This document shows, in pieces, positions 25,920 to 39,499 of a DNA stretch of 64,000 nt. The notes under the pieces are model-generated. The model did not search any database. It was given only the letters and a program-made list of their open reading frames with translations, and was not told where the DNA came from. Made by a program: the position numbers and the translations under genes. Numbering within the stretch: position 1 is the first letter of the stretch; every line of letters starts with the position of its first letter. This stretch comes from Microcebus murinus (taxonomy: Eukaryota > Chordata > Mammalia > Primates > Cheirogaleidae), in contig NC_134104.1 in the NCBI RefSeq assembly GCF_040939455.1, forward strand, positions 139,908,501-139,972,500, read 5' to 3'.

Positions 25920-26620
25920 TAAATCATCTTTTTTTTTTTTTTCTCCCTAGAAGCTTTCGGAATTTTCTTCCTATCTCTGTGGAGATATAAAGATATCTCT
26001 GTATCTTCCTAGATACCACAACCTGCCTAGAAGGGCTTTCTTTGTGTTCCTCCCCACTTTTGGAGCTCTTTATAATTAATGTTGAAATCTAGCTTGAGCA
26101 CAGGGGAATTTTTCATATTTCCTACATCAATCAGTTCCTTATATTTTCTCCTTTAAAAAGGAATCTTTATTCAATCCAAGAGTTCCAGGAGAGATTAAAT
26201 TATCTTCAGTATCTCCTGATTTTTCTTTCATACTTCTCTTTGTTCTTGGCACAAAGTGTAATTTCCTAGGTAAATTACACTTTCAGCTCAAATTCAGATT
26301 TTCAGTTGCATATGCTCTGTTTCCAACCCATTTACTGAGTTTTAATTTTGGCTTTGATAGTTTTAATTCCCCAAAAACTTATCATTCTCAGATTTTTACT
26401 TCGTAATCTGATCTCTTTTTTTACGAAATCCCTTTGAGGGTCTTGCGTCTATTTTCTTTGTTTATTGAGAGACCACTACCTCTGCGTGTTGCTTCTGCGT
26501 CTCACGCACTGTTTTCCTCGGTCATTTGGTGATTCATGGTTGTGCCTTTGTGGTTGTAGATGAGATGGCTGGAGCCTGTTTGCTCAGCTGAAATGAGAAT
26601 CCCTGTGCCTGGCAGTGACT
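25920..26620 (-). mobile_element. Old L1M-type sequence, antisense
   Basis: AT-rich text with ctagaagctttcggaatttt, cttcctatctctg and catttactgagttttaattt has the character of old L1 as at 32.4-33.6 kb. Boundaries are uncertain. Confidence 0.4.
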
Positions 26621-27191
26621 ACAGGTGCTTCTCACATGACCTGCATCTGGTGGTTTTCAGAGGAAGGGACATATTAATGGGGGATGGGGGGGAAATTGGG
26701 GGAGTGGAGCTGCATGCATGGGCTTTGCTGGGACAAGTGTAAATAGCTTTGTCCTGGGGGCTGTTTCCAGAAGTAACTGCTGGAGGGGATGGGGCAGGGG
26801 AAAATTATTAACTGAGCAGGTTTCCAAACCTTTAAATTGACTCCTTAGCTGATTACACTTGCTCATTCCTTCTCCAGCCTCTCTTGTTGCCTCTAATCTT
26901 TGACTTAACTGAGGGTCTGCTTGGAAACTTGCCTTTTTGATATGTCCTCTATTTTCCTCTTCAGAACTGCAGACTGGAAAGCCCTTTGCTTCTCATTAGT
27001 TTGTTCCCAGGTGCCTCTCGGGAATCCCTGGCTTGCCCCATGCTGCTGTTGCAACTCTTTCTAGCTTTTCAGCATTGCTATGTATTTAAAAAAATTTTTT
27101 TTTGGGGGGGTGGGGTCATTTCAGTGGGATTTAGGGAAGATAAAGAGGTCAACATACAGGTCTTGACAGCTACAAAGATGTTCAGTTGTTA
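26621..27191. other. Intron, nothing recognised
   Basis: A G-run (gggggatgggggggaaattg then ggggga) lies near 26680-26705 and a T8G7 step near 27098-27112. No exon or repeat is assigned. Confidence 0.35.
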
Positions 27192-27202
27192 CAGATATTT
27201 TT

Positions 27203-27531
27203 TTTTTTTTTAAGAGACAGAGCCTCACTTTGTTGCCCAGGCTAGAGTGAGTGCTGTGGTGTCAGCCTAGCTCACAGCAACCTCAAACTCCTGGGCTCAA
27301 GCAATCCTCCTGCCTCAGCCTCCCGAGTAGCTGGGACTACAGGCATGTACCACTATGCCCGGCTAATTTTTTCTATATATATTAGTTGGCCAATTAATTT
27401 ATTTCTATTTCTAGTAGAGATGGAGTCTCGCTGTTGCTCAGGCTGGTTTTGAACTCCTGACCTCAGGCAATCCACCCTCCTTGGCCTCCCAGAGTGCTAG
27501 GATTACAGGCATGATCCACTGGTACCCGGCC
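27203..27531 (-). mobile_element. Strepsirrhine Alu dimer, antisense
   Basis: Complete dimer. TSD cagatattttt at 27192-27202 and 27532-27542 is exact. Confidence 0.92.
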
Positions 27532-27542
27532 CAGATATTTTT

Positions 27543-30500
27543 AATGTATATAAAGAATATTGACCTTTCTGTGTTGCAAATATTTTTCCAATGTATCATC
27601 CCTTTGTTTTATGTATAGTGATTTTATTTATAAAAAATCTAAAGTTTATCTTCAAATATGTCAGTCTTTATGTTTTCCTCACATGGGGTGTCATGCTTAG
27701 AAAGTACTATCTCAGTAACAAAGCTAAATATAATTATATATTAATATTTACCTATTTTTATGGTACTTTAAAATATTTAACTTTAATGTTGACATTTATT
27801 TTAAGGTACAAATTTGGGTTCTAACCTTGTTTTCCATGTTGTCCCAACATTTTATATTGATAAATCCATTCTGCATTCACTTACCTGGATTGCGTCCTTT
27901 TTTTCATTTACTTAATTCTTGTATCTACTTGGGTTCAACGCTACACTTTCTAGTCTAGTCCATGTTCCCATGTTTTAATATCTGTATTTCTATAATACAT
28001 TTAACACGTGATAGGGTAATCCACCCCAGTTGTGAGTTTTAAAAAGTTTTTCCCCAGTTTTCACATGTTTATTCTTCAAGTTGACCTTTAGAATTTTTTT
28101 TTAAGTCATTCACTGCTGTGCCCCTTTCCTTTGTCAAATTATATTGGATTTTTATATAACACACAGATTGATTTTGGGAAAAGGGATTCACACTCCTCTA
28201 GTTCCTAAGAGGGAAACTCAGCTGTTCCTCTGTCTCAGGTTATATTTTAGGATTAGGTCTCTCCTGGTCTAAAACTGTGAGTTTTACAGTATAAATCAAT
28301 AATGCATAGCTTGTTTATTCTATCATCAAAAACATGTTGAATATTTGCTGTGTGCCAGAATCTGTCTAGCTCTTAGAATACAGTGGTAAGTAGCATCTTT
28401 CTATTTTTATTTAAACCAAAGATCAATGATAGGATGTAAGCCATGGAAAGTATGCTTAGGAAGATATTCGATCATAGTAGGAAAAAAACCTCAGGTTTTC
28501 AAATTTGAGCTGAAATTCAAGAAGCGTTTGTTTATTCCTTTTAGGGCTTTGGTCCTTTATTTACCTCACAGAGAAAGTTCAAACTAAAATTTAACAGATG
28601 CAGAATACAGTTTGTTTCTTTTTTTTTTGGCTAAGATTTATGACTAGTGCTATTTCCAGGAAGGTTGCAGTACTTTCCTTTAGATAAACATTCTACCACT
28701 TAAAGAATTTTCACATTTATTATCTCACTTGATAATAAACCAGCCCCAGGTGGAGGGGAATCCCTCCTTTCTTTCATTTCCATTTCTGGTTGAGCCATGA
28801 CTTGAGGAAACAGTTCCTAAATCACACATGAATGAGTCAGCCACACCCTTGTGGAGTGCAAGATTAAACAAATCCCATCTAATTCTTTTCCTGCCTCCAT
28901 ACCCAACCATGAGATCCACGGTACCAGCCCACTAGCATCTCCCTTCCATGGGAAAGTAGGATATCCATTGTCTTGGTTGGGGTTCAGTTAGTGACAGTCC
29001 AGTCTGCCCAGTTGAAGTGGCAAGGGATTTATTAGCCATCATTAGATGGCTCCTAAATTTGGTGTAGGGTTGGAAGAGCAGGCTCTCAGCGCCTGGAAGC
29101 GCCTCACAGAACCATACCACGGAACTGGCCTGTCACAAGCATGAGGGTGAGGAAGTGGGATCTACTCTCACATCTGCTGCGTCCTGGACTTCCGTTGTCT
29201 CCATTGTGACCCATGGGACCAAATGACTGCCCCCTGACCTGCCTCTCAACACTATGAAGCTAGGAATGGGACACTGGGGTTTCAGTTACAGCTGCCTCGG
29301 AAAAGCCAGTGCCTCCATGGCTGGGTCTGCTGGTGGTGTCGCAGAAGCAGCCAAAGCACGTGCTGTGGGCCATGATGCCATCTTTTGCCTTCTAAAGGGT
29401 AGGATGGGCGTGTCTGCCAAAGCCACATCCTCATGTGTGGAACCTGAGCTGTCACCTGGCTTTCCTGTCTCTAGTAAGCATTAGTGCCCACTGCCAAGGG
29501 GACCAGAGTAGAGCTGAGTGGACCCGCATGGAATAGTTACTACATCCACTTTCACTGAATTCTGGCCGGGTCACTGCTGGAGGTGAAAGGCCACATGAGA
29601 TTTGTTGCGCTTCTGCAGCATTCTAAGCACTTGCCTTTTTTTCAGTTAAGACACACATTTGCTATCTAGCTGTGTGACTCCGCGCAACTAACCTAATATT
29701 TACCGAACTTCCATCTATAATAACGAGAAAGGTAAAGATGATGTCACGTGTTAGCAGAAGATAAAGTGAGCTAAAACACACGAAAGTCCCATCCCAGAGG
29801 TAAATATTAGTTTGTTTCTTTGGCAAATGTAGGTTTATTTCTTCCCTTCTTCCCTCGGTGGGTCTACACTTTGTAGATTAATTCTGCTTGGACCGGGCTG
29901 TATTTGGATTGAGTGGCCATATCTCAGCCTCTAGTGAGTTTCCACACACCCAGCAATAATTGTAAGCATAGAATTTATCGTCTTTGGTATGTACTGGGGT
30001 TAGGATGAGAATCATACCTTTCAAGAAAGCTTAAAAGCTACATGAAGAACCACAGAGATCTGCTTATTTTAACTTTTAACATGAGGAGTTCATGTTAGAC
30101 TTTGTGAAAGATTAATGGAATGATCTAGCCATGTCATGAGTGATGCCAGCTTTGAGGGTACAGCGGGAAGATTCCATTAATTTATGTTCCTGTAGACTTT
30201 ATTCAAAGCAGGTTAGTTCTCCAGAGGCTTGAGTTTAATGACCTGTGTTGGTAAACATGGAAAGCTCTGACCTCATTCCTTATCTTGCCTTACCCTCTCC
30301 TTCATCTATCCAAAGGCTAATTATAACACTTTCTGAGCGAGAAAGCATTCAGAGGAGAAAGACATCTTTATTGTTTATTTGTAACCTGCCTTGTTTCCAG
30401 AAAGGGCTTGAGATAGGACAGAAATCTTGAAAATGAGCTTTTATGGGATGCAATAAGAAATCTACATCTACCAAGGTTAAAAAGCATCCAAGATCATTTT

Positions 30501-31199
30501 AGAAAAAGAAGCACTTGATCTGAAGCACCAGACCTTGAGCAGGCTTGCAGGGGCATCCTCCCACAAGCCCCTGTAGAGACAGGAAGCAGTTGTGTTGCCT
30601 GACACTGTGCTCAGCAGTCAGGAGGGAAAAATATTGAGGACTTGTCAGCTCATCTCCCTTCAACTCTAGGTTGACTTTAGGGAGTGTAAAACAGACTCTG
30701 TGTGCTTTGAGGCTCTGACCTTCTTCTGGTTTCACAGGCCCAGAATTTCCTTAGAGATAGAGATGTTTGAGGAGATCTATACTAGCCGTATTTAACATTC
30801 TACTAGCTTATACTTTGGAAATTACGTCTAAGATTCCTTTAACTGTGACATGAATCTTGAGCAGTTTTCCTTCTCATTCACATTTCGAATCATGAGCTAT
30901 TGTTCAGACTGTCCTGGAAAGCTAATGTTAGATTTCTTTTTACATCCCTTTCTGTGATTAGGTTGATTTTTATGAAAGGTGGAACACCAAGGCTCAGTTA
31001 ACTAGGTCACTGGTTAATACCAGGGTGGCTTTGAGAGCTCAGATGGGAGTTGACACTTACATTTCCAGTCTGCTAAGATACTAGAAAAGGTCAGACCACG
31101 AGGGTTCAGCGCTGACCTGTATAATTGAGAAATGGGGAGGTGTCTTCTGCATGCCCCTGGAACTATTAATAAGATTCCTTCCTTTTTTTTCACTAAAAC
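27543..31199. other. Intron with sparse old repeats
   Basis: The longest stretch without clear young repeats. 28300-28390 (aacatgttgaatatttgctg, tgtgccagaatctgtctagc) is an old interspersed repeat. 29640-29790 looks like a MIR (agctgtgtgactccgcgcaa). 28960-29480 is somewhat GC-richer and unassigned. I find no exon with splice signals and homology. The low repeat load could reflect functional constraint, which needs cross-species alignment. Confidence 0.4.
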
Positions 31200-31419
31200 T
31201 TTTTTGTGAAATATCATACAGTACTAAAACACATGTCAATTTAAATCATAATAAAACAAGTAACTGTATGCCAACCACTGAACTTAAGAAGCAGAACCTT
31301 ACCATATTTTAGAGGCCCTTTTGTAGGCTCTGCCCTCTTCTGCAGAGGTAACCACTGTCCTGTTTTTTGTTTGTTTGTTTTTTCTTTCTTTAAGGATATA
31401 TATATTCTGTGTTCCATAA

Positions 31420-31560
31420 GGTTCAAAATGACAAAAGATTTGAATAGACAAATTTCTTTTCCAAAGAAGATACATGAATGACCAATATGCTCGAATTGCA
31501 TATTGAAAGGATGCTCGATATTGTTAGTCTTTGGGGAAATACAAACCTAAGTATTGTTTA
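31420..31560 (+). mobile_element. L1 fragment, sense
   Basis: gacaaaagatttgaatagac, aaagaagatacatgaatgac, gatgctcgatattgttagtc and tggggaaatacaaacc are the L1 3'-region text that also occurs in a longer copy at 33916 onward. Confidence 0.7.
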
Positions 31561-31652
31561 GATTTTGGCTTGTTTTGCACTTTACAGACTATTGAATCGT
31601 ATAGTGTTTTCTTCTGTGATTTACTTCTTCGATTCATCATTGAGTGTTTTTC

Positions 31653-31969
31653 TTTTCTTTTCTTTTTTTGAGACAGAGTCTCACTTTGTTGCCCTGGCTA
31701 GAGTGCCATGGTGTCTGCCTAGCTCACAGCAACCTCAAACTCCTGGGCTCAAGGGATCCTCCTGCCTCAGCCTCCCAAGTAGCTGGGACTATAGGCATGC
31801 ACCACCATGCCTGGCTAACTTTTTCTATATATTTTTAGTTGGCCAATTAATTTCTTTCTATTTTTAGTAGAGATGGGGTCTCGCTCTTGCTCAGGCTGGT
31901 TTTGAACTCCTGACCTTGAGCGATCCTCCTGCCTCAGCCTCTCAGAGTGCTAGGATTACAGGTGTGAGC
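31653..31969 (-). mobile_element. Strepsirrhine Alu dimer, antisense
   Basis: Complete dimer. Exact TSD cattgagtgtttttc at 31638-31652 and 31970-31984. Confidence 0.94.
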
Positions 31970-31984
31970 CATTGAGTGTTTTTC

Positions 31985-32429
31985 ATGTTGGTATATGTAG
32001 CTGTTGTTCCTTAACTTTTAAAGTTGTATTTCATTTTATGAATGTACTATAATTTACCCCTTCTATGTTGATGGTCTCCTAACTTGCCATCCGTTGGACT
32101 GATTAATTTTTCCTTTAGTATTTCTTATTGCCTTTCTTTCTTCTGTTTGTTTGGAAGTTATGCTCTGTTCTTTTAGTAGATTCTCTAGCTTTTTTTAACA
32201 TGCATACTTAGTCCGTTGTACAGGCTAAAATTAATATCTTTCCCTGCTCCTAAATAAATACAATGACCTCAGAACTCTAACTCAGAAAATTTATGATATT
32301 TTCTAGTTGTTTAGTTCTAGCTACTTTTCCACCTACAAGGGAGGAATTATTCCACAGTTTGGCTTTACCCACAGCCCACAGAGTTGTCTGATATCTTTGC
32401 TCATTGTTCCTTCTTACATCTCAAACCTC
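31985..32429. other. Intron, AT-rich, probably decayed L1 text
   Basis: gttcttttagtagattctct and similar phrases recall old L1, but I cannot align them by eye. No exon seen. Confidence 0.3.
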
Positions 32430-32913
32430 CCATCTGTTTTTGTTTTTCTGAAAATCTTTTTCTTCCTCATTCTTGAAAGATAAATTATACAGGTTATAGA
32501 ATTCTAAGTTAACAGTTATTTTTGTCTCAGTGCATCGAAGGTGTCATTCTTCTGTCTTTTTGGTTTCCATGGTTGCTATTGAAGTTGGCAGTCAAATTGA
32601 AAGTTGCCATTCCTTTTTAATTTAGCTACTTTTGTTTTTAAAATTTTCTTTGTGTACAGCAACCTCATTATGATATGCCTAGCTGAGGATTTTTTATTTA
32701 TCCTGGGATTTGGTTGGGATTCTTAGATCTAAAGCAGTCACTCTCCATTCCTCCCTCTCCTACAGCCCCTGGTAAGCACCAATCTACTTTCTGTTTCTAT
32801 GGAGTTGCCTATTCTGGACATTTCATATAAATGGAATCCTACAATATTTGGCCTTTTATGTCTGACTTCTTTCACTTAGCATAATGTTTTAAGGGTTATC
32901 TTGAAACCTTGAA

Positions 32914-32944
32914 ACTTTGGGAGGCTGAGGCAGGAGGATCGCTT
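32914..32944 (+). mobile_element. 31-bp Alu snippet
   Basis: actttgggaggctgaggcag then gaggatcgctt is an exact piece of Alu with no arm, tail or A-run. It stands at the junction between two L1-derived segments. Confidence 0.75.
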
Positions 32945-33092
32945 CTTACTGATCTTTCAACAATATTGGAAAATTCTCAGCCATTATCTCTTGAAATATT
33001 GGGAATATTGTCATTTCCATTTTATTTAATCTACTTCAGAAATTCTAATTAAATATATGTTAGATCCTTAGACTCTATCTTCTATGTCTTTT

Positions 33093-33414
33093 TTTTTTTT
33101 TGACACAGAGTCTCACTCTGTTGCCCAGGCTAGAGTGCCCTGGCATCAGCTTAGCTCACAGCAACCTTAAACTCCTGGGCTCAAGCGATTCTCCTGCCTC
33201 AGCCTCCCAAGTAGGTGGGGCTACAGGCATGCACCACCATGCCCACCTAATTTTTTCTACATATTTTTAGTTGGCCAATTAATTTATTTCTATTTCTAGT
33301 AGAGACGGGGTCTCGCTCTTGCTCAGGCTGGTTTTGAACTCCTGACCTCGAGCGATCCGCCCCCATAGGCCTCCCAGAGTGCTAGGATTACAGGCATGAG
33401 CCACCGCGCCCAGC
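33093..33414 (-). mobile_element. Strepsirrhine Alu dimer, antisense
   Basis: Complete dimer. TSDs cttctatgtctttt (33079-33092) and cttctatatctttt (33415-33428), one mismatch. Confidence 0.93.
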
Positions 33415-33766
33415 CTTCTATATCTTTTTAAATTGATAATTTCCAAGTCTGGGTACCTAAGCTGCATTTTAGTTATTATTACTTCTGTATGTTTAATTTT
33501 AATAATTATTTATTTAACTGTTTACTCCATTCATTGAAGTTTTAATTTCAGTACTCTTGTAGTTCCAGAAATTCTTTAACTTTTTCAGATCTACTATGTT
33601 CTTTATAGCTTTTGTAGACACAGACCCAACCCAACTGAGAGATTGAGTGTGGCTGTAAATTTCACCTTCTACTCATTGCCAAGATTGAGATACCTAAGTT
33701 ATCTTGCTGCTCCCTCTGGACAGTGAGTTAACTTTTGTCCACCTTCACACTGAAGGATGGTCTTTC

Positions 33767-33830
33767 AAAATCCTAGCTTTTTTTTTTTTTTTTTCCTGAG
33801 GAAAGTCAGCAGGTATAAAATCCTAGCTTT
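33767..33830 (-). mobile_element. Micro-retroinsertion with 14-bp TSD
   Basis: aaaatcctagcttt is exact at 33767-33780 and 33817-33830. Between the copies are a T14 run and only cctgaggaaagtcagcaggtat. On the minus strand this is a 22-nt 3' end followed by poly(A). Source unknown. Confidence 0.8.
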
Positions 33831-34189
33831 ATATGGGTGGTTTCCCTAGATTTTTCACCCTGGATGGGTCCTGGGCTTTAGTTGCCTCCCACAATCCAGC
33901 ACCTAGATGGAAGCTTGACAAAGGATTTGGATAGACAGATTTCTTCTCCAGAGAAGATAACACAGATGGCCAAGTAAGCACAAGAAAAGATGCTCGGTAT
34001 CATTAGTCTTTAGGGAAATACAAACCAAAACCACAATGAGATACTATTTCACACATACTAAGATGGCTACAATTAAAAAGAGAGACGATGACAAATACTG
34101 GCAAGGATGTAGAGAAACTGGAACTCTCATATGTCTATTGCTGTTCGGATTGTAAAATGGTACAGCTACTTTGGAATACAATTGAGCAG

Positions 34190-34262
34190 CTCCTGCAAGT
34201 GATCCTCCTACCTCGGCCTCCCAAAGTGCTGGGATTATAGGCGTGAGCCACCTTGCCCGGCC
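34190..34262 (-). mobile_element. Alu 5'-end fragment fused into L1
   Basis: Only the first 70 nt or so of Alu, reversed (caagtgatcctcctacctcg ... gagccaccttgcccggcc), remain. There is no poly-T, no second arm and no visible TSD. About 110 bp of expected L1 text is missing at the same point, so an Alu insertion was followed by a deletion spanning Alu and L1. Confidence 0.7.
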
Positions 34263-34730
34263 TACATGAATGTTCATAGCAGCATTATTCATAATAGCCA
34301 AGCGGTGGAAACAACTCTGATGCCCATTAACTGATGAATGGATAAACAAAGTATCTGTACAATGGAATATTCTTTGGCAAGAAAAAAATTAAAGTACCAA
34401 AACATGCTAAACCATGGATAACCCTTGAAAACATTATGCTAAGTGAAAGAAGTCAGACATACAAGGCCAAATATTGTAGGATTCTATTTATATGAAATAT
34501 CCAGAATAGGCAGCTCCATAGAAACAGAAAGTAGATTGGTGCTTGCCAGGGGCTAGAGAAGAGGGAGGAGTGGAGAGTGACTGCTAATGGGTGTGATTTT
34601 TTTTGGGAGGGACGATGAAAATGTTCTGAAGTTAGATAGTTGTGATGGCTACACAGCTCTGTGAATATACTAATAATTACTGAATTGTACACTTTTTAAA
34701 GGTGAATTTTATGATGTATGAGTTATATCT

Positions 34731-35028
34731 TGTCCTGGCATAGTGGTTTACGCCTATAATCCTAGCACTTTGGGAGGCTGAGGCAGGAGGATTGCTTGAG
34801 GCCAGTAGTTCAAGACCAGCCTGAGCAACATAACAAGACTTCATCTCTATCAGAAATGGAAAAATTAGCTGAGCATGGCAGAGTGTACTATAGTCCCAAC
34901 TACTCAGGTAGCTGAAGTGGGAGGATAACCTGAGCCCAGGAGTTTGAGGTTGCAGTGAGCTATGATGGCAGCATGCACTCTAGCGCCCAGGCAACAGAGT
35001 TAGACCCTGTCTCAAAAATAGAATCAAA
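34731..35028 (+). mobile_element. Alu dimer, sense, inserted in L1 tail
   Basis: Both arms (gcatagtggtttacgcctat ... ggttgcagtgagctatgatg ... accctgtctcaaaaatag). The right arm is of the older type, with gcagtgagctatgat. TSDs gtatgagttatatct (34716-34730) and gtatgaattatacct (35103-35117) differ at a few bases, as expected for an older insertion. Confidence 0.85.
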
Positions 35029-35111
35029 TAAAAAAGTATGAATTTTCCCAGTCTCTGTGCATCGTGAAAAATAAAAAATAAAAAAAATAAAAAAATAAAA
35101 AAGTATGAATT
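35029..35111 (+). mobile_element. Micro-retroinsertion with 16-bp TSD
   Basis: taaaaaagtatgaatt is exact at 35029-35044 and 35096-35111. Between them are ttcccagtctctgtgcatcg and tg followed by an A-rich tail (AAAAAT-type). It interrupts the right-hand TSD of the preceding Alu, so it is the youngest layer here. Confidence 0.78.
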
Positions 35112-35135
35112 ATACCTCAAGCTGTTTAGGAACAA

Positions 35136-35419
35136 AAAAAAAAAGGTGGAAGCTTAGGGGTCCCCAAGGTTTAACAAACTTTGTGTGGAAGTTGGCTTTG
35201 GCATTTGATAACTCCCCAGGATAACTGCTTTTTTTAATAAATTTGAATAGACAAATTTGATAAATTTATTTTTGGCTTCTTTGGATTCTTTCCTTTCATG
35301 TAAGCTCAGCAACGTTTTAAAATTGTTTTATATTTTATCCACACTTGTTTCATTTGGGAAGATACCCAGTCTGTCTTATGACTAGAAATTGAAGTCAGAA
35401 TATTTAAAAATTTTTAATT
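35136..35419. other. Intron, nothing recognised
   Basis: AT-rich DNA without exon or clear repeat. Confidence 0.3.
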
Positions 35420-36060
35420 TTAAAAATGTTTAAGTTGCTAAGTAAAATTGTAAGGAGAGTATAATGAACTTCTTCATACATTCACTGTGGTTTCTCAAAG
35501 ATAAATATCCTGCTTCCTCCTCCCGCCTTCCTTGTCTGTCTTTCTACTTAATATTTTTGTGGAACCATCTTAGAGTTGGTTGCAGATATCATGGCCCTGA
35601 ACACCCCAGATATTTTAACATGCATCTCCAAAGGACAAGCATATTCTCCTACATAAGCAAAGTATAACTATCAAGTTCAGCAAATTTACCCTTGACAGTA
35701 ACATACAGTCCATACTCAAATTTTACTAAACCGTCCTAATATTGTTCTTTATATCCTTTTTCCCTGTCCAAGATAATAGCCCAAGATCATGTGTTGTCAT
35801 GTCTCTTTAGTGTCCTTTAATCTGGAGCAGTTCCTTAATCTTTCCAAGTCTTTCATGACCTTGGGAATTTGAGGAATCCAAGTGAACTGTTCTGTGGAAT
35901 GCTCCGCAGACTGAGTTTGTGTGATGGTTCCTTATGAGTAGATTCAGGCTGTGTAATGTTGGCAGGAATCCCACTGAAATGATGTCGTGTCCTTCCTAGT
36001 GGCCCACATCAGGAGGCACGGAATGGCAGCGTGTCTCATAATTGGTGGCTCTAACCAGAA
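35420..36060 (-). mobile_element. Ancient L1M-type 3' UTR fragment
   Basis: ctaaaccgtcctaatattgt, tcatgtgttgtcatgtctct, ttagtgtcctttaatctgga, gtggaatgctccgcagactg and tgagtagattcaggctgtgt are the same family as at 8.7-9.3 and 61.8-62.2 kb and in the same orientation. Confidence 0.55.
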
Positions 36061-36099
36061 TCACTTTCCTGAAAACTGAATGTGACCTGTTTCTGAACA

Positions 36100-36345
36100 G
36101 AAATGACACAGAATTTGGAGCTATAATAGACTTGGCTTTCAGTCCTGGCCCTGCTACTCTTAGCTCTGTGTTCTTCAATGAAGCAAAATAGTTAACGTTT
36201 TAAAACCATCTCTAAAGTATGGCTAATGATATATATTTCTATAATACATATGTCTTGGAGTCATTGAAAGAATTGAACACAAATTCACGTCAGTTGTTTA
36301 ACACAGTGCCTGGTACATAGCAAGAGCTCATAACTCTTGTTTTGG
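36100..36345 (+). mobile_element. MIR SINE
   Basis: gagctataatagacttggct, then gtcctggccctgctactctt, and the end cacagtgcctggtacatagc follow the MIR order. Confidence 0.6.
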
Positions 36346-36677
36346 AGGTGGCGATATTAACCAAATGGTGTGGGGTCCTCCCTGTCCCTCAAGGGTGTCT
36401 GAAATTGCTCAGAATCTCAGTATCTCTGTGTGAGGAACCCAAAGGCCTCCTATGTACATACTTCTGTTAATTCTCAAATGGCCCATGTTCTCTTGGCCTT
36501 TTTTGCCTTCTCACCTGCCCCCTTTACCCTTTGCTGTTGCCCATCTGTGGTGTCCGTAAGAAGCCCACTGGCTCCCAGTGGTGGGTTGGTTTTAAGTGTT
36601 GACCAGTGACAGAGGCAGAGGCTCTTAGAGCATGCAAACCTACCTCCCACTCCATTCTCTTTGTCCTCTTGGTTTTT

Positions 36678-38427
<1,750 letters not shown>

Positions 38428-38724
38428 CTATCATCCTATATTATGTTATCACCCTAAATTATTTTATTCTAATGAAAGGTCTTTGTTGCAGAGAAGCCTG
38501 TGAAATAGAAATGACACTGGCCACCAGACCAGTTGTGTTGGACTGTAGGGTGTCAAAAATCAAAATAAGTTGCCAATATGTAAAAGCCAGATATTATAAA
38601 AAAAAAATCTAGATTTCCACATTCTCTTAGAAAATTAGACAAATGCATAATACTGAGCCCACAATCCTTCATGGCTGCAATAATCCTTTGGAGCCAAAAA
38701 GTGGCTGCCCTCTGCATGTCAGTG

Positions 38725-38965
38725 TGTTAGTCAAGATGCATATTTGACTTTTGTAACAAAGACCAAAATAAGTGGCTTAAACAAGGTAGAAACTTGTTTT
38801 TCTCTCATGTGACAAAGCACTAATTGCCCAGGGCAAATATGACTCCATAGTGCCAGTGACCTAGGCTACTTCTGTCTTGTTTTCTCTCTGTCCTCTACTG
38901 TGGATTCCATCTTCTGGTCCCAGATGCTACCATGTTTCCCACTTTCTGTTTCTGGCCTACTGTAG
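38725..38965 (+). mobile_element. Ancient interspersed repeat, unnamed
   Basis: gtgttagtcaagatgcatat, ccaaaataagtggcttaaac and gacctaggctacttctgtct look like the repeat at 3660-4215 and at 63870-64000. The family is not named with confidence. Confidence 0.4.
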
Positions 38966-39007
38966 GAAGGCGAAGTGGAAAGTGCATCATTTCAAGACCC
39001 CACCTGG

Positions 39008-39294
39008 GACTGGGTGCAGTGGCTCATGCCTATAATCGTAGCACTCTGGGAGGCCAAGGCGGGAGGATTGCTCGAGCTCAGGAGTTTGAGACCAGCCTGA
39101 GCCAACAGGAAGACCCTGTCTCTACTAAAAACAGAAAAAAAAATTAGCTGGGCATGGTGGCCGCACCCGTTGTCCCAGCTACTCAGGGGGCTGAAGCAGG
39201 AGGATCCCTTAACCCTAGGAGTTTGAGGTTGTAGTGAGCTATGATGATGCCACTGTACTCTACCTTGGGTGACGGAGTGAGACTCTGTCTCGAA
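39008..39294 (+). mobile_element. Alu dimer, sense
   Basis: Both arms. TSDs aagaccccacctgg (38994-39007) and aagacccaacctgg (39295-39308), one mismatch. The right arm ends gtagtgagctatgatgatgc. Confidence 0.9.
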
Positions 39295-39499
39295 AAGACC
39301 CAACCTGGAAGTTGCATGTATCATTTCCTCTCACACCCCGTTGGTCGGGACGTGCAAGCATGGCCACATCTGGCTGCGGATGAGCCCGGGCAAATGTGGA
39401 CTTCATCCATGTGGTCATGAGAATAGCTGAAACTCGCTTCATACTAAAGGTGAGAGTGGATAGTGTGGACAACTCTGTTCTGTGCTGCGGCGGGCTTTG

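Larger units (their letters stand above)
32430..33640 (-). mobile_element. Old L1M-type body with nested insertions
   Basis: The body is at 32430-32720 and 32945-33640: aggttatagaattctaagtt, ttttctttgtgtacagcaac, ggaaaattctcagccattat and gttttaatttcagtactctt. An L1 3' UTR piece (32735-32905), a 31-bp Alu snippet (32914-32944) and a complete Alu (33093-33414) lie within it. Confidence 0.55.
33916..35135 (+). mobile_element. L1 3' region, sense, with nested Alu pieces
   Basis: ggatttggatagacagattt, cacaatgagatactatttca, ggatgtagagaaactggaac, atgaatggataaacaaagta, ggaatattctttggcaagaa, aaggccaaatattgtaggat and aattgtacactttttaaagg are the standard L1M 3' text up to its A tail at about 35130. 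A partial Alu replaces part of it at 34190-34262. A complete Alu (34731-35028) and a micro-insertion (35045-35095) sit near its end. Confidence 0.85.
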
